DNA from: a virus
IMG/VR virus record: IMGVR_UViG_3300030061_002036
Span: 9,894 to 70,494 of that record
Strand: one strand, 5' to 3'
DNA: 60,601 bases
Part shown: piece by piece, positions 17,491 through 27,531 of the stretch
Numbering within the stretch: position 1 is the first letter of the stretch
Layout of the letters: the number at the start of each line of letters is the position of its first letter
Position numbers and translations under genes: made by a program
Notes under the pieces: generated by a model
Database searches by the model: none
What the model was told of the DNA's origin: nothing
What the model saw: the letters and a program-made list of their open reading frames with translations, nothing else

Positions 17491-18204
17491 ATGACATTAG
17501 ATGAGCTTGCTTATAACTTATTAAATTTGATTCGAGGAGGAAGACAAAGTCAAGATGAACATATCTCTTTAGATCAGCTTAAATTCAATATTAAACATTA
17601 TAGAGCAATGTTTATTCGAAGAGATTATGCTAAGCATGGATTTAATAGTAGACATATTGAACAGGACTTAGGATGCTTAGAGCTTATAAAAGTAGATGCA
17701 ACTAAGTGCTGTAACTTACCAGAAACTGGATGTGATGTATATAGAACTGTTAAGAAAATACCAAAAACAGTTAGGTATAATTTTACAGAAGCTCTTTCTC
17801 ATATAGGTGATATAACTGGGGTAGGTACGATACCTTTTGTACCATCTAATACAGTTCAATGGTTACCTTATGATAAATATACTAAAGGTAAGTATAAAGC
17901 ATATATGATAAAAGATTATTTATATATTTACAATGCAGATGGTTTAAAATATATAAATGTACGAGGAGTGTTTGAAGACCCATCTGATCTAGCTGAATTT
18001 GATTGTGGACCTTCATCATGTTACGATGACAGCGCTACTGATTTCCCTATGCCTATGGATATGATAGAGAGAGTTAATTCTGGATTATTAAGTAAAGAGC
18101 TATCATTATTAGCGGGATCATTTAGTGACACCGTTAATGATAGAGCACAAGATCCTAAAACTATAGTACCAAGAAATATTAATACAGGACAATCTCCAGA
18201 ATGA
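17491..18204 (+). CDS. Ring/neck (tail-hub) protein, crAss-like type
   Basis: A 237-residue protein that opens with LAYNLLNLIRGGR, followed by a stretch (IKHYRAMFIRRD…IEQDLGCLELIKVD) that I recognise as a hallmark of a crAss-like virion protein placed among the ring proteins between capsid and muzzle. There is no signal peptide or membrane helix. It overlaps the next gene by ATGA at 18201-18204. Assignment to a particular ring position is not possible from motif reading. Context (holin before; IHF-like, second ring protein and muzzle after) supports the call. Confidence 0.75.
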   Translation: MTLDELAYNLLNLIRGGRQSQDEHISLDQLKFNIKHYRAMFIRRDYAKHGFNSRHIEQDLGCLELIKVDATKCCNLPETGCDVYRTVKKIPKTVRYNFTEALSHIGDITGVGTIPFVPSNTVQWLPYDKYTKGKYKAYMIKDYLYIYNADGLKYINVRGVFEDPSDLAEFDCGPSSCYDDSATDFPMPMDMIERVNSGLLSKELSLLAGSFSDTVNDRAQDPKTIVPRNINTGQSPE

Positions 18205-18677
18205 CACATACCCTTAGAAATATAACTAAAGCTTATATTAAAGAGCACGGAAATATAGACACTAATTTATTTAGAGATATATGTTCTGAATTTAATATAT
18301 TAGTAATAGATTATATGCTAGAAGGAAAAGAGTTTAATATGGGAAATAATCTTTCTACATTATCTATAATTAGACGTGAAAGAGATCCCAGATCTCCTAG
18401 ACTAGATTGGGGAGAAAGTAATAAATATAAAAAAGAGTTATTAAACGACGGTAAAGATTTATATAATGTAGACACAGGCCAAGGAGTTAAATGGCATATC
18501 TATCATACTGATGCTTTCTATTGTAAATACTATTGGAGAAAAGGGAAATGTAAAATAGCTAATAAATCAGTATATAGATTTGACGCTACTCGAGGAGTAA
18601 AAGGAAACAAAGAAAAGTTAATTCATTTATTAAAGAAAGATGATTTAGCATATCTAAAATTTAAAAAACATAAATAA
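18201..18677 (+). CDS. IHF/HU-like DNA-binding protein within the virion module
   Basis: A 158-residue basic protein. The N-terminal 60 residues (ITKAYIKEHG…FRDICSEFNILVIDYMLEGKEFNMGNNLSTLSI) follow the helix-helix-strand order and the late Gly-containing strand of HU/IHF subunits. The C-terminal half is Lys-rich with aromatic residues and is specific to this group. crAss-like phages carry small IHF-like genes in their structural block. It may bind the DNA end in the neck or act as a transcription co-factor. The similarity is moderate; an unrelated neck protein remains possible. Confidence 0.62.
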   Translation: MTHTLRNITKAYIKEHGNIDTNLFRDICSEFNILVIDYMLEGKEFNMGNNLSTLSIIRRERDPRSPRLDWGESNKYKKELLNDGKDLYNVDTGQGVKWHIYHTDAFYCKYYWRKGKCKIANKSVYRFDATRGVKGNKEKLIHLLKKDDLAYLKFKKHK

Positions 18678-19561
18678 TGGCAGTATATAAAACAATATCA
18701 AGTAAAGTAGTTATACGTAAAGTCTTTCGAGATCTGCGGCCAGATGATGACAATTGGATTGACGATGCTATAGAATGGATAGGAGAAGCTCTAGAGCATA
18801 TAGGTTCATCAGCACAGCTGCAACAAAAGCAATGCGTTTTAACTGTTAAGAATCATAAAGTATTATTACCTTCTGATTTATATTTTATTAATCAAGTAGC
18901 AATTAATAATAGTGTTTCTCCTACTACACAATCTGAACTTACAGATTTACTTGCTCAGATTAAAAAATTACAAGCAGATATAGCAACGGCTCAAGCTGCT
19001 GGATTAGATTATGCAAATACTGCTAATATATTAAATCAGATAAATTCAAGAATTGTAGTACTAGAAAATATTTATTTTAACGATGCTAATAAATTAAACG
19101 CTTTACAATACGGAGCAAGCACATTTCATAAAAGTATGCATTGTGCAGGGTGTGTGAATGAGAATGCTATTTACGATGAAACCTATATTGTAGATGATGG
19201 CTACATTAAAACTTCTTTTGCTAGCGGAAAAATATGTTTAAGCTATCAAGCATTTCCAACTGATGCAGATTGTTATCCATTAGTTCCAGATGATATAAGT
19301 TTTAAGGAAGGTTTATTTTGGTATATATATAAACAACTTTTATTAGCTTATCCTACATTTAAAAAGAATGGAATAAATTATACTTTTGCTGATGAGAAGT
19401 GGAAATATTATTGTACACAAGCTAGAAATGCAGCTAATTATCCGGATATAGATAGGTATGAATCATTCTTAAATCAATGGACTAGATTGATTCCGCATAT
19501 TAGCAGACATGATGAAATGTTTGAAGGATTAAATAATAGAGAAAATTTACATAGAGAATAA
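18677..19561 (+). CDS. Ring/tail-tubular-like protein with central coiled-coil insertion
   Basis: A 294-residue protein. The first 75 residues (VVIRKVFRDLRP…DDAIEWIGEALEHIG…VLLPSDLYFINQVAI) match the pattern I know from crAss-like ring or tubular proteins, related in role to P22 gp4/T7 gp11-type adaptors. Residues about 80-135 form an inserted Ala/Gln/Leu-rich helical hairpin. The C-terminal part has helices around FKEGLFWYIYKQLLLAYP. Start and stop are both TAATG junctions with neighbours. The adaptor role is inferred from pattern and its position just before the muzzle gene. Confidence 0.75.
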   Translation: MAVYKTISSKVVIRKVFRDLRPDDDNWIDDAIEWIGEALEHIGSSAQLQQKQCVLTVKNHKVLLPSDLYFINQVAINNSVSPTTQSELTDLLAQIKKLQADIATAQAAGLDYANTANILNQINSRIVVLENIYFNDANKLNALQYGASTFHKSMHCAGCVNENAIYDETYIVDDGYIKTSFASGKICLSYQAFPTDADCYPLVPDDISFKEGLFWYIYKQLLLAYPTFKKNGINYTFADEKWKYYCTQARNAANYPDIDRYESFLNQWTRLIPHISRHDEMFEGLNNRENLHRE

Positions 19562-22500
19562 TGGAAGAACAAAAGTTTTTAAAAGGGTTATTTAAGGACT
19601 CAGGAGAAGTAGATCAGCCGAGTAATACTTGGAGATATGCTTTAAATGCTTTGATGAATGAACAAAAAGGCTCAGTTTCAAATGAGTCTGGTAATAAACT
19701 TTCAGGTTATATTAAAGCAACTTTACCTTCAATTCCTGGCCAAAAACAATGGCCTCATTGGGAAAAGATAATTGGAGCTATTGAAATAGATCTTAACAGA
19801 GCTATTTTATTTGTATGCGATACTCGTCCTTTGATAATAGACCCTACAGACGTTGATAAGAATTATTACCCTCGCCACTCTATACAGTTGTGGGACGGGG
19901 TTAAATCTGAACATCAGAAAGTAACAATGTTATTTAAACCTGTTACATCTTTTGTTATGGGAGCTCAAAACACTACAGGGTGCGCGCCTGTGGATTTAAA
20001 CTTTAAAGAAACTCATCCTATAGAAGGGATATTTAGAATTGACTCTAAAGAAGATGTAATTATTTATTGGACTGATGATTTAAATCCTCCGCGAGCTCTT
20101 AATATAACTAGGCAACTAAGACATATAACAGTTACTAGTCCTATAAGTCAGTCTAAGCTATATGGATTAGACCCTTGTAAAAGCCATAGAAAACATATTA
20201 ATTTATTAAATCTTTTTCCAGCCGCAGGAACTATTCCTCAGATTAATTCAAGGTTTGCAAATGCTAGTTTTAATTTAATAGGCCAAGGAGGAGGGCTGCT
20301 AACAGGAGTTTATTATTTAGCTGTAGCTTATATAGATGAAGATTTTGTAGAAACTAATTATTTAACTGTTTCAAATCCAGTATCTATTGTTCCAGAATAC
20401 TCTTACACTAGACCAACAACTAAAAGAGACGGAGCTAAATCAGGAACACAAACATCTAAATCTATTACTTGGAACGTTCAAAATCTTAATACTGATTATA
20501 AGTATATAAAATGCGCAGTTATAAGAAAAAAAGATGATGCTGTAGACGTGTTTAAGTTGACTGATAAAGTTATTACGGGAGATATGGCTCTTGGAACAAA
20601 TATGTTACAGATTACATTTTCTGGTACTGAAGGGTTTGAACCTCTTAAAATGGAAGACGTAATGATTGATACAGTTGGGTATGATACAGCTAAATCAATT
20701 ACACAAATGGACAATGTATTGTACATGGGTAATTTAACGGGGTCTCCTGATTTAGGGTATCAAAAGTATGCTAATAATATTAAAGCTAGCTCACATGTTA
20801 GAAAAATTGAAAACTTTGATCAGCAAATTTTAAGTGTTGATAATTTATATTCTGGATTTGCAAATACTCCTGTAGACTCATTTGGGTCTGGATCAACAGG
20901 TGTAGCGATTGATGACAAAAATTCATACAGAGATCCGGAAATGAATACTTTTTATAGAGGGTATAGAAGAGGAGAAGTGTATGCGTTTTATATTGCCTTT
21001 GTTTTGAATAATGGAAGTATGTCATATGCTTATCATATACCAGGAAGAGAGCCTATTCAAGCTCAACCTATCTGGCCTGAACGGTACAGTTCTGCTTTTG
21101 GAGGTTCTACTACTAGAGGTGATTATGAATATTGGGCACTTCCAATAGGAGTAGGTAATAATCCAATTTTAGACCATCAAAGAGAGCTTCATAATGGTAC
21201 AAAAATATTTCATTTTTATGATGTAAGTGAGCATACGTCAGGCACAGATGCTAATGCGCGGCCTAACGGAGCTCCTAGAAATATGAGATATTGGCATAAT
21301 TTAAATGAAGTGTACCCACACACTCCAAACTCAGAAGTATGGGATAAAAGTACATACAAAGATCCAACAACTGGCCTTTCAATAAACTTAGTTAATGGCT
21401 TTTATAACAGCTGTCCTAACTGTAATAACGGAACAACATATGAGTATCCAGGAGGTATGCATGGTATGTATGTTAGGCATCATCATATGCCTTCAAATAT
21501 TAATCCATTTGCTACAATGATTTCAGAAGATGTTTGGGGAGGGTCTCAAGAATCTGCTACTATTGATGTTACAACTCCGGGTATTTTTGCAGGCAGTTTC
21601 TTTACTGCTATTAATCAGAATAATTTTTGGCATAGTTCTGGCTATTCAGATACTAAAAATTGCCAAGGTAAATATCAACCGTTAGCTGCTCCAACCCTTA
21701 TTAATTATGCAGCTGGGACGCTGGGTACAGAAGCACCGCCTTTTAACGCGAGTTTAGACAAATTTGTATCTGTTCAAGATAACACACAAGTAGTAGTAGA
21801 TGTCTATTTATTAGTAAGCAATGATAATAATGGGTGTACAAGAACTTTTAGCTACAAACTTAAATATAAAAAATGTGGAAGTTGTTCTACACAAACTGCG
21901 GCCAGCGGCTCTCGTGAAGTAATGTCAAACTGGGTGTCCCTTGTTAACTTTCAAGACACCGTCTTTGTAGATGCCGGAGGATCTATCTGGATGGAAGGGA
22001 AGGGAGATCAAGGAGGTACCTCTTTGAATTGGTGTGCGCATAAAGGACCTGATTGTGGATCTCATGAAAGGCATATTAAATATAACCAGGGCCCTTCTTA
22101 TGGAATAACTTGGACAGTGTCACAAGTAACTGGAACTGGTCAAGATTATGACGTTAATTTAAATCATGATGTTAATGTATTAGGAGTAAGCTTTGATGAT
22201 ATTAATATTCCAAAATCATATTATGATAAGATTCAAGGATTTAGAATATATTATGCAAAAAGATCTTTTTCTAATAAGCGTATGATTGGACAAGCTCCGG
22301 TTATACCAATGACTAATAGTAATGGAAGAATTGGTATTTGCAGCGAGGTATTAAATGGTGGAACAAGTAATACTCCTAATCCCACTGATATTATGGATCA
22401 GACTTTAAATATCAGCGGGGGAGGAGCTGAACCATTTATTGCTAAAGAGGCATGGGCACTAGAGCCAAGTGCTTATAGCATTACTAATACACCAGGGCAA

Positions 22501-25500
22501 AGTCTACAAAATCAACACTCTGTACAAGATAGTGGAGGTAGTTTTAGCAGCGTTGGAACTGGATTTGATGCTTATAAATATTTTATTTTTTATGATTTTA
22601 ATTTACTAAGAACGCATTCTACAATTTCTCCAGCTACATATATAGAACTAACTTATGTTGTGAATAATTGGGTATGGAATGGTCCAGACATTAAACAGTC
22701 AAAAAAAATGTTGTCAGAAATAAGTCTTACTTCAGGAGTTCCAGATGTTTCTGACTCTGGATTATATAAAATTACTGAACGGTGGGGGTGGGATGACCCT
22801 GCAGATCCTAGAAACTGTTATCCGGAAAATATAAAGTCTGCTATATTTGCAGGAGGAAGATACTTTGAAGCTAATAAATTTATGGGTAACAGATACCTCT
22901 TACAAAGATTCTTGTCGCAAAAAGCTAAAACATATTTAAATGGAGATAGTATTTTAAAAGCTAAGCCTTTAGGGTTTCCGGGCCAAATAATAAATACGTA
23001 CGGAGATTCTACTATAGCCTTTGCGCTTAGAGATAGAACTGAATTGCCAGCCTTATACTCTTCACAAGATGGAACATTAGGGGCAACTTATTTTAATGGT
23101 GGCGCAGTTTCTAATTCTGCTACACAGTGTATATTTGGAACACCAGATCCGGCTGGTTCTGTAGTATTTCCTTTCTTAGCTAATCCTAACTTGGGAATTA
23201 GCACATATACTAATTTTTATTTAGAAGCTAACGAAGAAACTGAAGCAGACGCTACTTCAAGTATGACTTATATAGCTAATTTATGTGCATTTAAAACAGA
23301 TGTATATAGATCTATAGATAATCAAGATTTAGTCTGGACAGGTTTTCAAGTAGTAGGAGAAGATTTATATAATTACTTTTTTGATGATGAATATCAGATA
23401 ATAGATTATCAAGATCCAACTTCAAATAGCTATGGTACTACTGTGGCTAATCCTAATTTTGGATTACAATGGAGGCCAGACACATTTTTAACCGATACTA
23501 CTACTTTTCCGCAAATTACAATTGTTGGGGATGGTATAGCGGGAAATGCAAATTTAACTTTTAATCCAGATGGAACAGTATCCGGAGCAACTTTAACTAA
23601 TCCTGGGTCAGGATATACATATGCCTCAGCTTCAGCTGATTATAATGGCGCGCCGATGAATTGGTTAACATTTACAGTAACTGTGGGTGGAGGTAATATT
23701 ACTAATATACAAGTTAATTATACTACAAATACATTTAAAATTGAAACTGGAGAGTGTATGTCATATTGTACTGGCGGTGATCCTTCAATTTACGACAATC
23801 AAAATATATGTGAAAATGGTCAATGTACGCATTTTGGCGCACCAGTTGATGATGACCCTAACGGCATTACTGGAATCAGCACTCCTCTTACTGATCAAGC
23901 TACATGCGAGTCTCACGGATTTGCTGTAACTTTTCAGGCGGGACTGCCTCCTATTGTAAATACTTACTCCGGGCTGACGAACGCTGAAGCAGCAGCTGCA
24001 GACGGAGGATCTGTTACAATGTTTCTTCCATATGTATGGATGCCTCCGGCAGGTTTGTATGTAAATGACTGCGGAGGAATTTATGGGGGTGATACTATAA
24101 TTTCTAGACACGGAATATCAACCGGCGCATCTGTTTTAGAAGAATCTAGAGAGTCAAATCCTACACATGCTATACATCACCATATAGTAGAAAGTGAAGA
24201 TAATATTAACTTTAGACATATGGAAAATAAAGATAGTACTTATTTCCCTAGTCAAGTAGCTATAGATGTTTTGAAAGAAATAGGAGTAACCCTTGACCCT
24301 ACTAGCGAGAAAAACTTAAAATATGATCATAACTATTCAGCGCTTAATGATGTTAGAACAGCTTTTCCACTACCTTTAAAAGTTACCGATCAGTCTAACT
24401 TTCCTACAAGAACTATTAGAAGTACAGTAAATGATGCTACAGGTATTAAAGATAATTATAGAGTATGGTTAGCAAATCAGTTTAAAGATTTACCTAAAAA
24501 TAGAGGAGAGTTATGGAAGCTGTCTACATTTGCTAATTTAATTTATTTCCATATGGAGCAAAGTTTATTTAAAGCTGCGGGTAAACAAACTATGCAAATG
24601 GGAGACGGTTCTGACGCTTTTGTTGGGAGTGGTGATATATTTAAACAAGAGCCTACAGAAGTTGTACAAACTGAAGGAGGTTATGGAGGTACTCAATCTC
24701 AGTTTGCAGCATTAACTACTAGATATGGATATTTCTTTGTAGACAGAAAAGGTAAAAAGGTTTTTATGATGAAAGACCAGCTCTTAGAAATTAGTGCTTT
24801 AGGAATGGAGAACTGGTTTATAGAAAATATGGATTTTGAATTAATAACTAAATACGGAGCTTCTGAATTAGATAGAGTAGACAACCCTATCGCAGGTTTA
24901 GGTTTCCATTCAACATGGGATCCATACAACAAACGTATTATATTAACTAAACGAGAGTTAAAACCTACACAAGCTTTTAAAGATGGGTGGGCTTTACAGG
25001 GGCCTCCACCTGGGTATAGTGTAGGTGAAATTAGATGGCATGGTCCTAGCAACAGTTTCCAAGTTTACTATACAAGTAAAGGTATGGTTCAAGGCTGGAG
25101 AAATATTATGTGGGGAGACGAAACTTATTTTACCAAAGACGGTTGGACAATTTCATATTATCCGGATCAAGCTGTATGGTGTAGTTTCCATAGTTATGTG
25201 CCGTATCTATATTTTAACACATCGGAAACATTTTTCTCAGTGACAGATAAATATCCGGTGTGGACAGGTATTGGTGATGCTACTTACCCAGCAATTACAG
25301 ACTTTATGACGGTTAATGGTACTACGATGGGGAATAAAGGAATATGGGAACATAATTTTGGGCTTAAAGGACTTTTTTATCAGGATAATCTAGGGGCTGT
25401 TCTTACTCAAGATGCGGCATTAGCTATATGGAATACTAATCGAAGTACTTTTGAGCTCGAGGTAATACAAAATACTTTAAGAGGATTTGACACATTAACG

Positions 25501-26001
25501 GCTAGTATAGGATTTATGGCAGATGTTTATAATACAGAAACGGTTAGAGTTTTAAATCACGGCTTTACTAGTTTTTATGTTTATAATACTTTCCAAATTT
25601 CAGGAGATGAAGTATCTTCTCCTTTAGAATATTTAGTAAACGTAAGACGTATTGGCAATAAATGGAAAATAAATAAGTTTAGAGATTTTGCTGCAGATGT
25701 AGTACAAACTGATAATTATTATGTACCAGATGCAACTTGGTCTGGGGGAGTTACTACTACTAACGTTACTGGAAATGTAAGTGCGGGCACACAAACATCA
25801 GATCAGATTAATTCTATGTTTACTAGGTCTGGCATGTCAGAATTAGTTACACCGGCATATTTAGATTTTACTAAGAATATGCAACAACAACGTAAATTTA
25901 TAGATAAATGGATAGGAATTCGTTTAATTTATGATAATATTACAAATAATTTATTAAATTTGTATTCTACCCATGTAGAAGCAAGAAAAATGTATAGATA
26001 A
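19561..26001 (+). CDS. Muzzle/tail stabilisation protein (P22 gp10-like region, enlarged)
   Basis: A 2146-residue protein. The N-terminal start FLKGLFKDSGEVDQPSNTWRYALNALMN followed by IGAIEIDLNRAILF is the typical opening of the crAss-like stabilisation/muzzle protein, related to P22 gp10. It forms the distal end of the short tail. Most of it is beta-rich. A Cys-rich patch near residues 730-800 and a second region near 1320-1500 interrupt the backbone. The second begins with a GNANLTF…NPGSGYTYA element seen in surface adhesins and then carries several Cys (ECMSYC, ICENGQC). The last 500 residues return to muzzle-type sequence. Length is well above the typical size, probably because of these inserts. 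Confidence 0.78.
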   Translation: MEEQKFLKGLFKDSGEVDQPSNTWRYALNALMNEQKGSVSNESGNKLSGYIKATLPSIPGQKQWPHWEKIIGAIEIDLNRAILFVCDTRPLIIDPTDVDKNYYPRHSIQLWDGVKSEHQKVTMLFKPVTSFVMGAQNTTGCAPVDLNFKETHPIEGIFRIDSKEDVIIYWTDDLNPPRALNITRQLRHITVTSPISQSKLYGLDPCKSHRKHINLLNLFPAAGTIPQINSRFANASFNLIGQGGGLLTGVYYLAVAYIDEDFVETNYLTVSNPVSIVPEYSYTRPTTKRDGAKSGTQTSKSITWNVQNLNTDYKYIKCAVIRKKDDAVDVFKLTDKVITGDMALGTNMLQITFSGTEGFEPLKMEDVMIDTVGYDTAKSITQMDNVLYMGNLTGSPDLGYQKYANNIKASSHVRKIENFDQQILSVDNLYSGFANTPVDSFGSGSTGVAIDDKNSYRDPEMNTFYRGYRRGEVYAFYIAFVLNNGSMSYAYHIPGREPIQAQPIWPERYSSAFGGSTTRGDYEYWALPIGVGNNPILDHQRELHNGTKIFHFYDVSEHTSGTDANARPNGAPRNMRYWHNLNEVYPHTPNSEVWDKSTYKDPTTGLSINLVNGFYNSCPNCNNGTTYEYPGGMHGMYVRHHHMPSNINPFATMISEDVWGGSQESATIDVTTPGIFAGSFFTAINQNNFWHSSGYSDTKNCQGKYQPLAAPTLINYAAGTLGTEAPPFNASLDKFVSVQDNTQVVVDVYLLVSNDNNGCTRTFSYKLKYKKCGSCSTQTAASGSREVMSNWVSLVNFQDTVFVDAGGSIWMEGKGDQGGTSLNWCAHKGPDCGSHERHIKYNQGPSYGITWTVSQVTGTGQDYDVNLNHDVNVLGVSFDDINIPKSYYDKIQGFRIYYAKRSFSNKRMIGQAPVIPMTNSNGRIGICSEVLNGGTSNTPNPTDIMDQTLNISGGGAEPFIAKEAWALEPSAYSITNTPGQSLQNQHSVQDSGGSFSSVGTGFDAYKYFIFYDFNLLRTHSTISPATYIELTYVVNNWVWNGPDIKQSKKMLSEISLTSGVPDVSDSGLYKITERWGWDDPADPRNCYPENIKSAIFAGGRYFEANKFMGNRYLLQRFLSQKAKTYLNGDSILKAKPLGFPGQIINTYGDSTIAFALRDRTELPALYSSQDGTLGATYFNGGAVSNSATQCIFGTPDPAGSVVFPFLANPNLGISTYTNFYLEANEETEADATSSMTYIANLCAFKTDVYRSIDNQDLVWTGFQVVGEDLYNYFFDDEYQIIDYQDPTSNSYGTTVANPNFGLQWRPDTFLTDTTTFPQITIVGDGIAGNANLTFNPDGTVSGATLTNPGSGYTYASASADYNGAPMNWLTFTVTVGGGNITNIQVNYTTNTFKIETGECMSYCTGGDPSIYDNQNICENGQCTHFGAPVDDDPNGITGISTPLTDQATCESHGFAVTFQAGLPPIVNTYSGLTNAEAAAADGGSVTMFLPYVWMPPAGLYVNDCGGIYGGDTIISRHGISTGASVLEESRESNPTHAIHHHIVESEDNINFRHMENKDSTYFPSQVAIDVLKEIGVTLDPTSEKNLKYDHNYSALNDVRTAFPLPLKVTDQSNFPTRTIRSTVNDATGIKDNYRVWLANQFKDLPKNRGELWKLSTFANLIYFHMEQSLFKAAGKQTMQMGDGSDAFVGSGDIFKQEPTEVVQTEGGYGGTQSQFAALTTRYGYFFVDRKGKKVFMMKDQLLEISALGMENWFIENMDFELITKYGASELDRVDNPIAGLGFHSTWDPYNKRIILTKRELKPTQAFKDGWALQGPPPGYSVGEIRWHGPSNSFQVYYTSKGMVQGWRNIMWGDETYFTKDGWTISYYPDQAVWCSFHSYVPYLYFNTSETFFSVTDKYPVWTGIGDATYPAITDFMTVNGTTMGNKGIWEHNFGLKGLFYQDNLGAVLTQDAALAIWNTNRSTFELEVIQNTLRGFDTLTASIGFMADVYNTETVRVLNHGFTSFYVYNTFQISGDEVSSPLEYLVNVRRIGNKWKINKFRDFAADVVQTDNYYVPDATWSGGVTTTNVTGNVSAGTQTSDQINSMFTRSGMSELVTPAYLDFTKNMQQQRKFIDKWIGIRLIYDNITNNLLNLYSTHVEARKMYR

Positions 26002-26002
26002 A

Positions 26003-27520
26003 ATGAACACAAAAAAACGACTTATAAAGAAAAAACGTATACAGTATAAAGGAGGCGGCCTATGGGCTAACATACATGCTAAAAGAAAACGAATTAAAGA
26101 TGGTTCAGGCGAGCATATGAGGACTCCTGGAAGTAAAGGGGCTCCTACTAATGAAGCTTTAAAACGAAGCCAAGAAACAGGAGGTTTACGACGTTTGTAT
26201 AATACTGGAGGACAGTATGATAATAACACTGTAAGTGCAGCAGGGCAGGGTAATCCTAGTACTACTATTATTGCAAATGAATCTAACCCAGAATTATTAA
26301 GAACAAGAGAAGCGGCTTTTAATCAGTTAAAAACAGATCAGACTAACAACATGGATGTTGTTAACCAAGAGATAGCAAATGAAGCGGCACAAGGCGAAGC
26401 AAACATAGCTAACGCAGCGGCAGCAGGAAATGCTAAGGTAGAAGGTTACGCACAAGGGGTAAAGACTACAGCTGAGGGAATTAAGAAACTTAACCCAGAT
26501 GCCTTTAGCAAAATGGGGAATAAACTTAAAGGTACGATGGCTAACATGGCTAGAAATAGAGAAGTTAGACAAGTGCTTAAAGGGACAGATAAAGCTTTAG
26601 ATGCAGCTAAGCAGTTGCAAAAAACAAATCCTATAGCAAAAGCAGCTAATGCAGAAATGGTAAGTAGAACTGGAAAAATGCTAGACATGGGAATAAATCC
26701 TTTGAAAGATACTCCTGGATTAAAGGTTCCCACGCTAGGGCAAAGTTTAAGTAAGTCTGCCCCTGGCATGGATCTTGGACTTAGTAAGGTAAAAGAAACT
26801 AGTTCTCTTTTTAAAGATGCTCCAGATGCTTCAAAACTCTTTGGCTCTGGTAAGGATACACTTATGGGAACTAAGTCAGCATCTGAACTTCGAAATCTGT
26901 CTGGTGTAACTTCAGGAGGAGGTAGTCTTTTATCAAGCGCAGGATCAGAGGTTGCTAAGAAAGGTTTGAGTAGCGCAATGGGTTGGGGAAGTAAAGGATT
27001 AATGTCAACAACTGGTGTAGGAGCTGCAGGAGTAGGAACTGGTTTAGCTAAATTTGCAACATCTGGTGCTGGTATTGGAACTATTGCATCTCTTGCAGGT
27101 AAAGGTGTAACTGCATTAGCAAATGATAATGATGCTACTACTATGAATACAGGAGAAGGAATTGGAGCAGGATTATCAGGAGCAGGAGCAGGTATTGGTG
27201 CGGTAGCTACAGCTGGAGCCTTGATGGGATCTACAGTACCTGTAGTAGGAACGCTTATTGGTGCGGGTGTAGGAGCCCTTTATGGAGTAGGTAAAGCTAT
27301 GTTTGCTAGAAATAAAGCTCGAAAAGAAAAGACTAAGATGGACACAGAAGTTAGAAACAAAGCAAAGAAATATAATACAGAGCTTGGAGAAAATTATGCA
27401 CAACAAAAAGGAAGAATGATGGCTCTTCAAACTAAAATAAAAGAGCAGTCTGGATCTGATACTGGAAACGTTACTGTAGCTAGATTTGGAGGACACCGAT
27501 TAAGAAGAGCAACTGTTTAA
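26003..27520 (+). CDS. Cargo-type virion protein with hydrophobic C-terminal helices
   Basis: A 505-residue protein. A basic N-terminus leads into GGGLWANIHAKRKRIKDGSG and MRTPGSKGAPT, a pattern I associate with virion proteins of crAss-like and other Bacteroidetes phages. Residues about 90-230 are helical and Ala-rich; residues 330-440 form several Gly/Ala hydrophobic stretches that could insert in a membrane, then a charged helix and the tail ARFGGHRLRRATV. This layout fits an internal protein ejected to form a channel. It directly follows the muzzle gene by 1 bp. Function is inferred. Confidence 0.72.
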   Translation: MNTKKRLIKKKRIQYKGGGLWANIHAKRKRIKDGSGEHMRTPGSKGAPTNEALKRSQETGGLRRLYNTGGQYDNNTVSAAGQGNPSTTIIANESNPELLRTREAAFNQLKTDQTNNMDVVNQEIANEAAQGEANIANAAAAGNAKVEGYAQGVKTTAEGIKKLNPDAFSKMGNKLKGTMANMARNREVRQVLKGTDKALDAAKQLQKTNPIAKAANAEMVSRTGKMLDMGINPLKDTPGLKVPTLGQSLSKSAPGMDLGLSKVKETSSLFKDAPDASKLFGSGKDTLMGTKSASELRNLSGVTSGGGSLLSSAGSEVAKKGLSSAMGWGSKGLMSTTGVGAAGVGTGLAKFATSGAGIGTIASLAGKGVTALANDNDATTMNTGEGIGAGLSGAGAGIGAVATAGALMGSTVPVVGTLIGAGVGALYGVGKAMFARNKARKEKTKMDTEVRNKAKKYNTELGENYAQQKGRMMALQTKIKEQSGSDTGNVTVARFGGHRLRRATV

Positions 27521-27531
27521 AATAAAAACTT

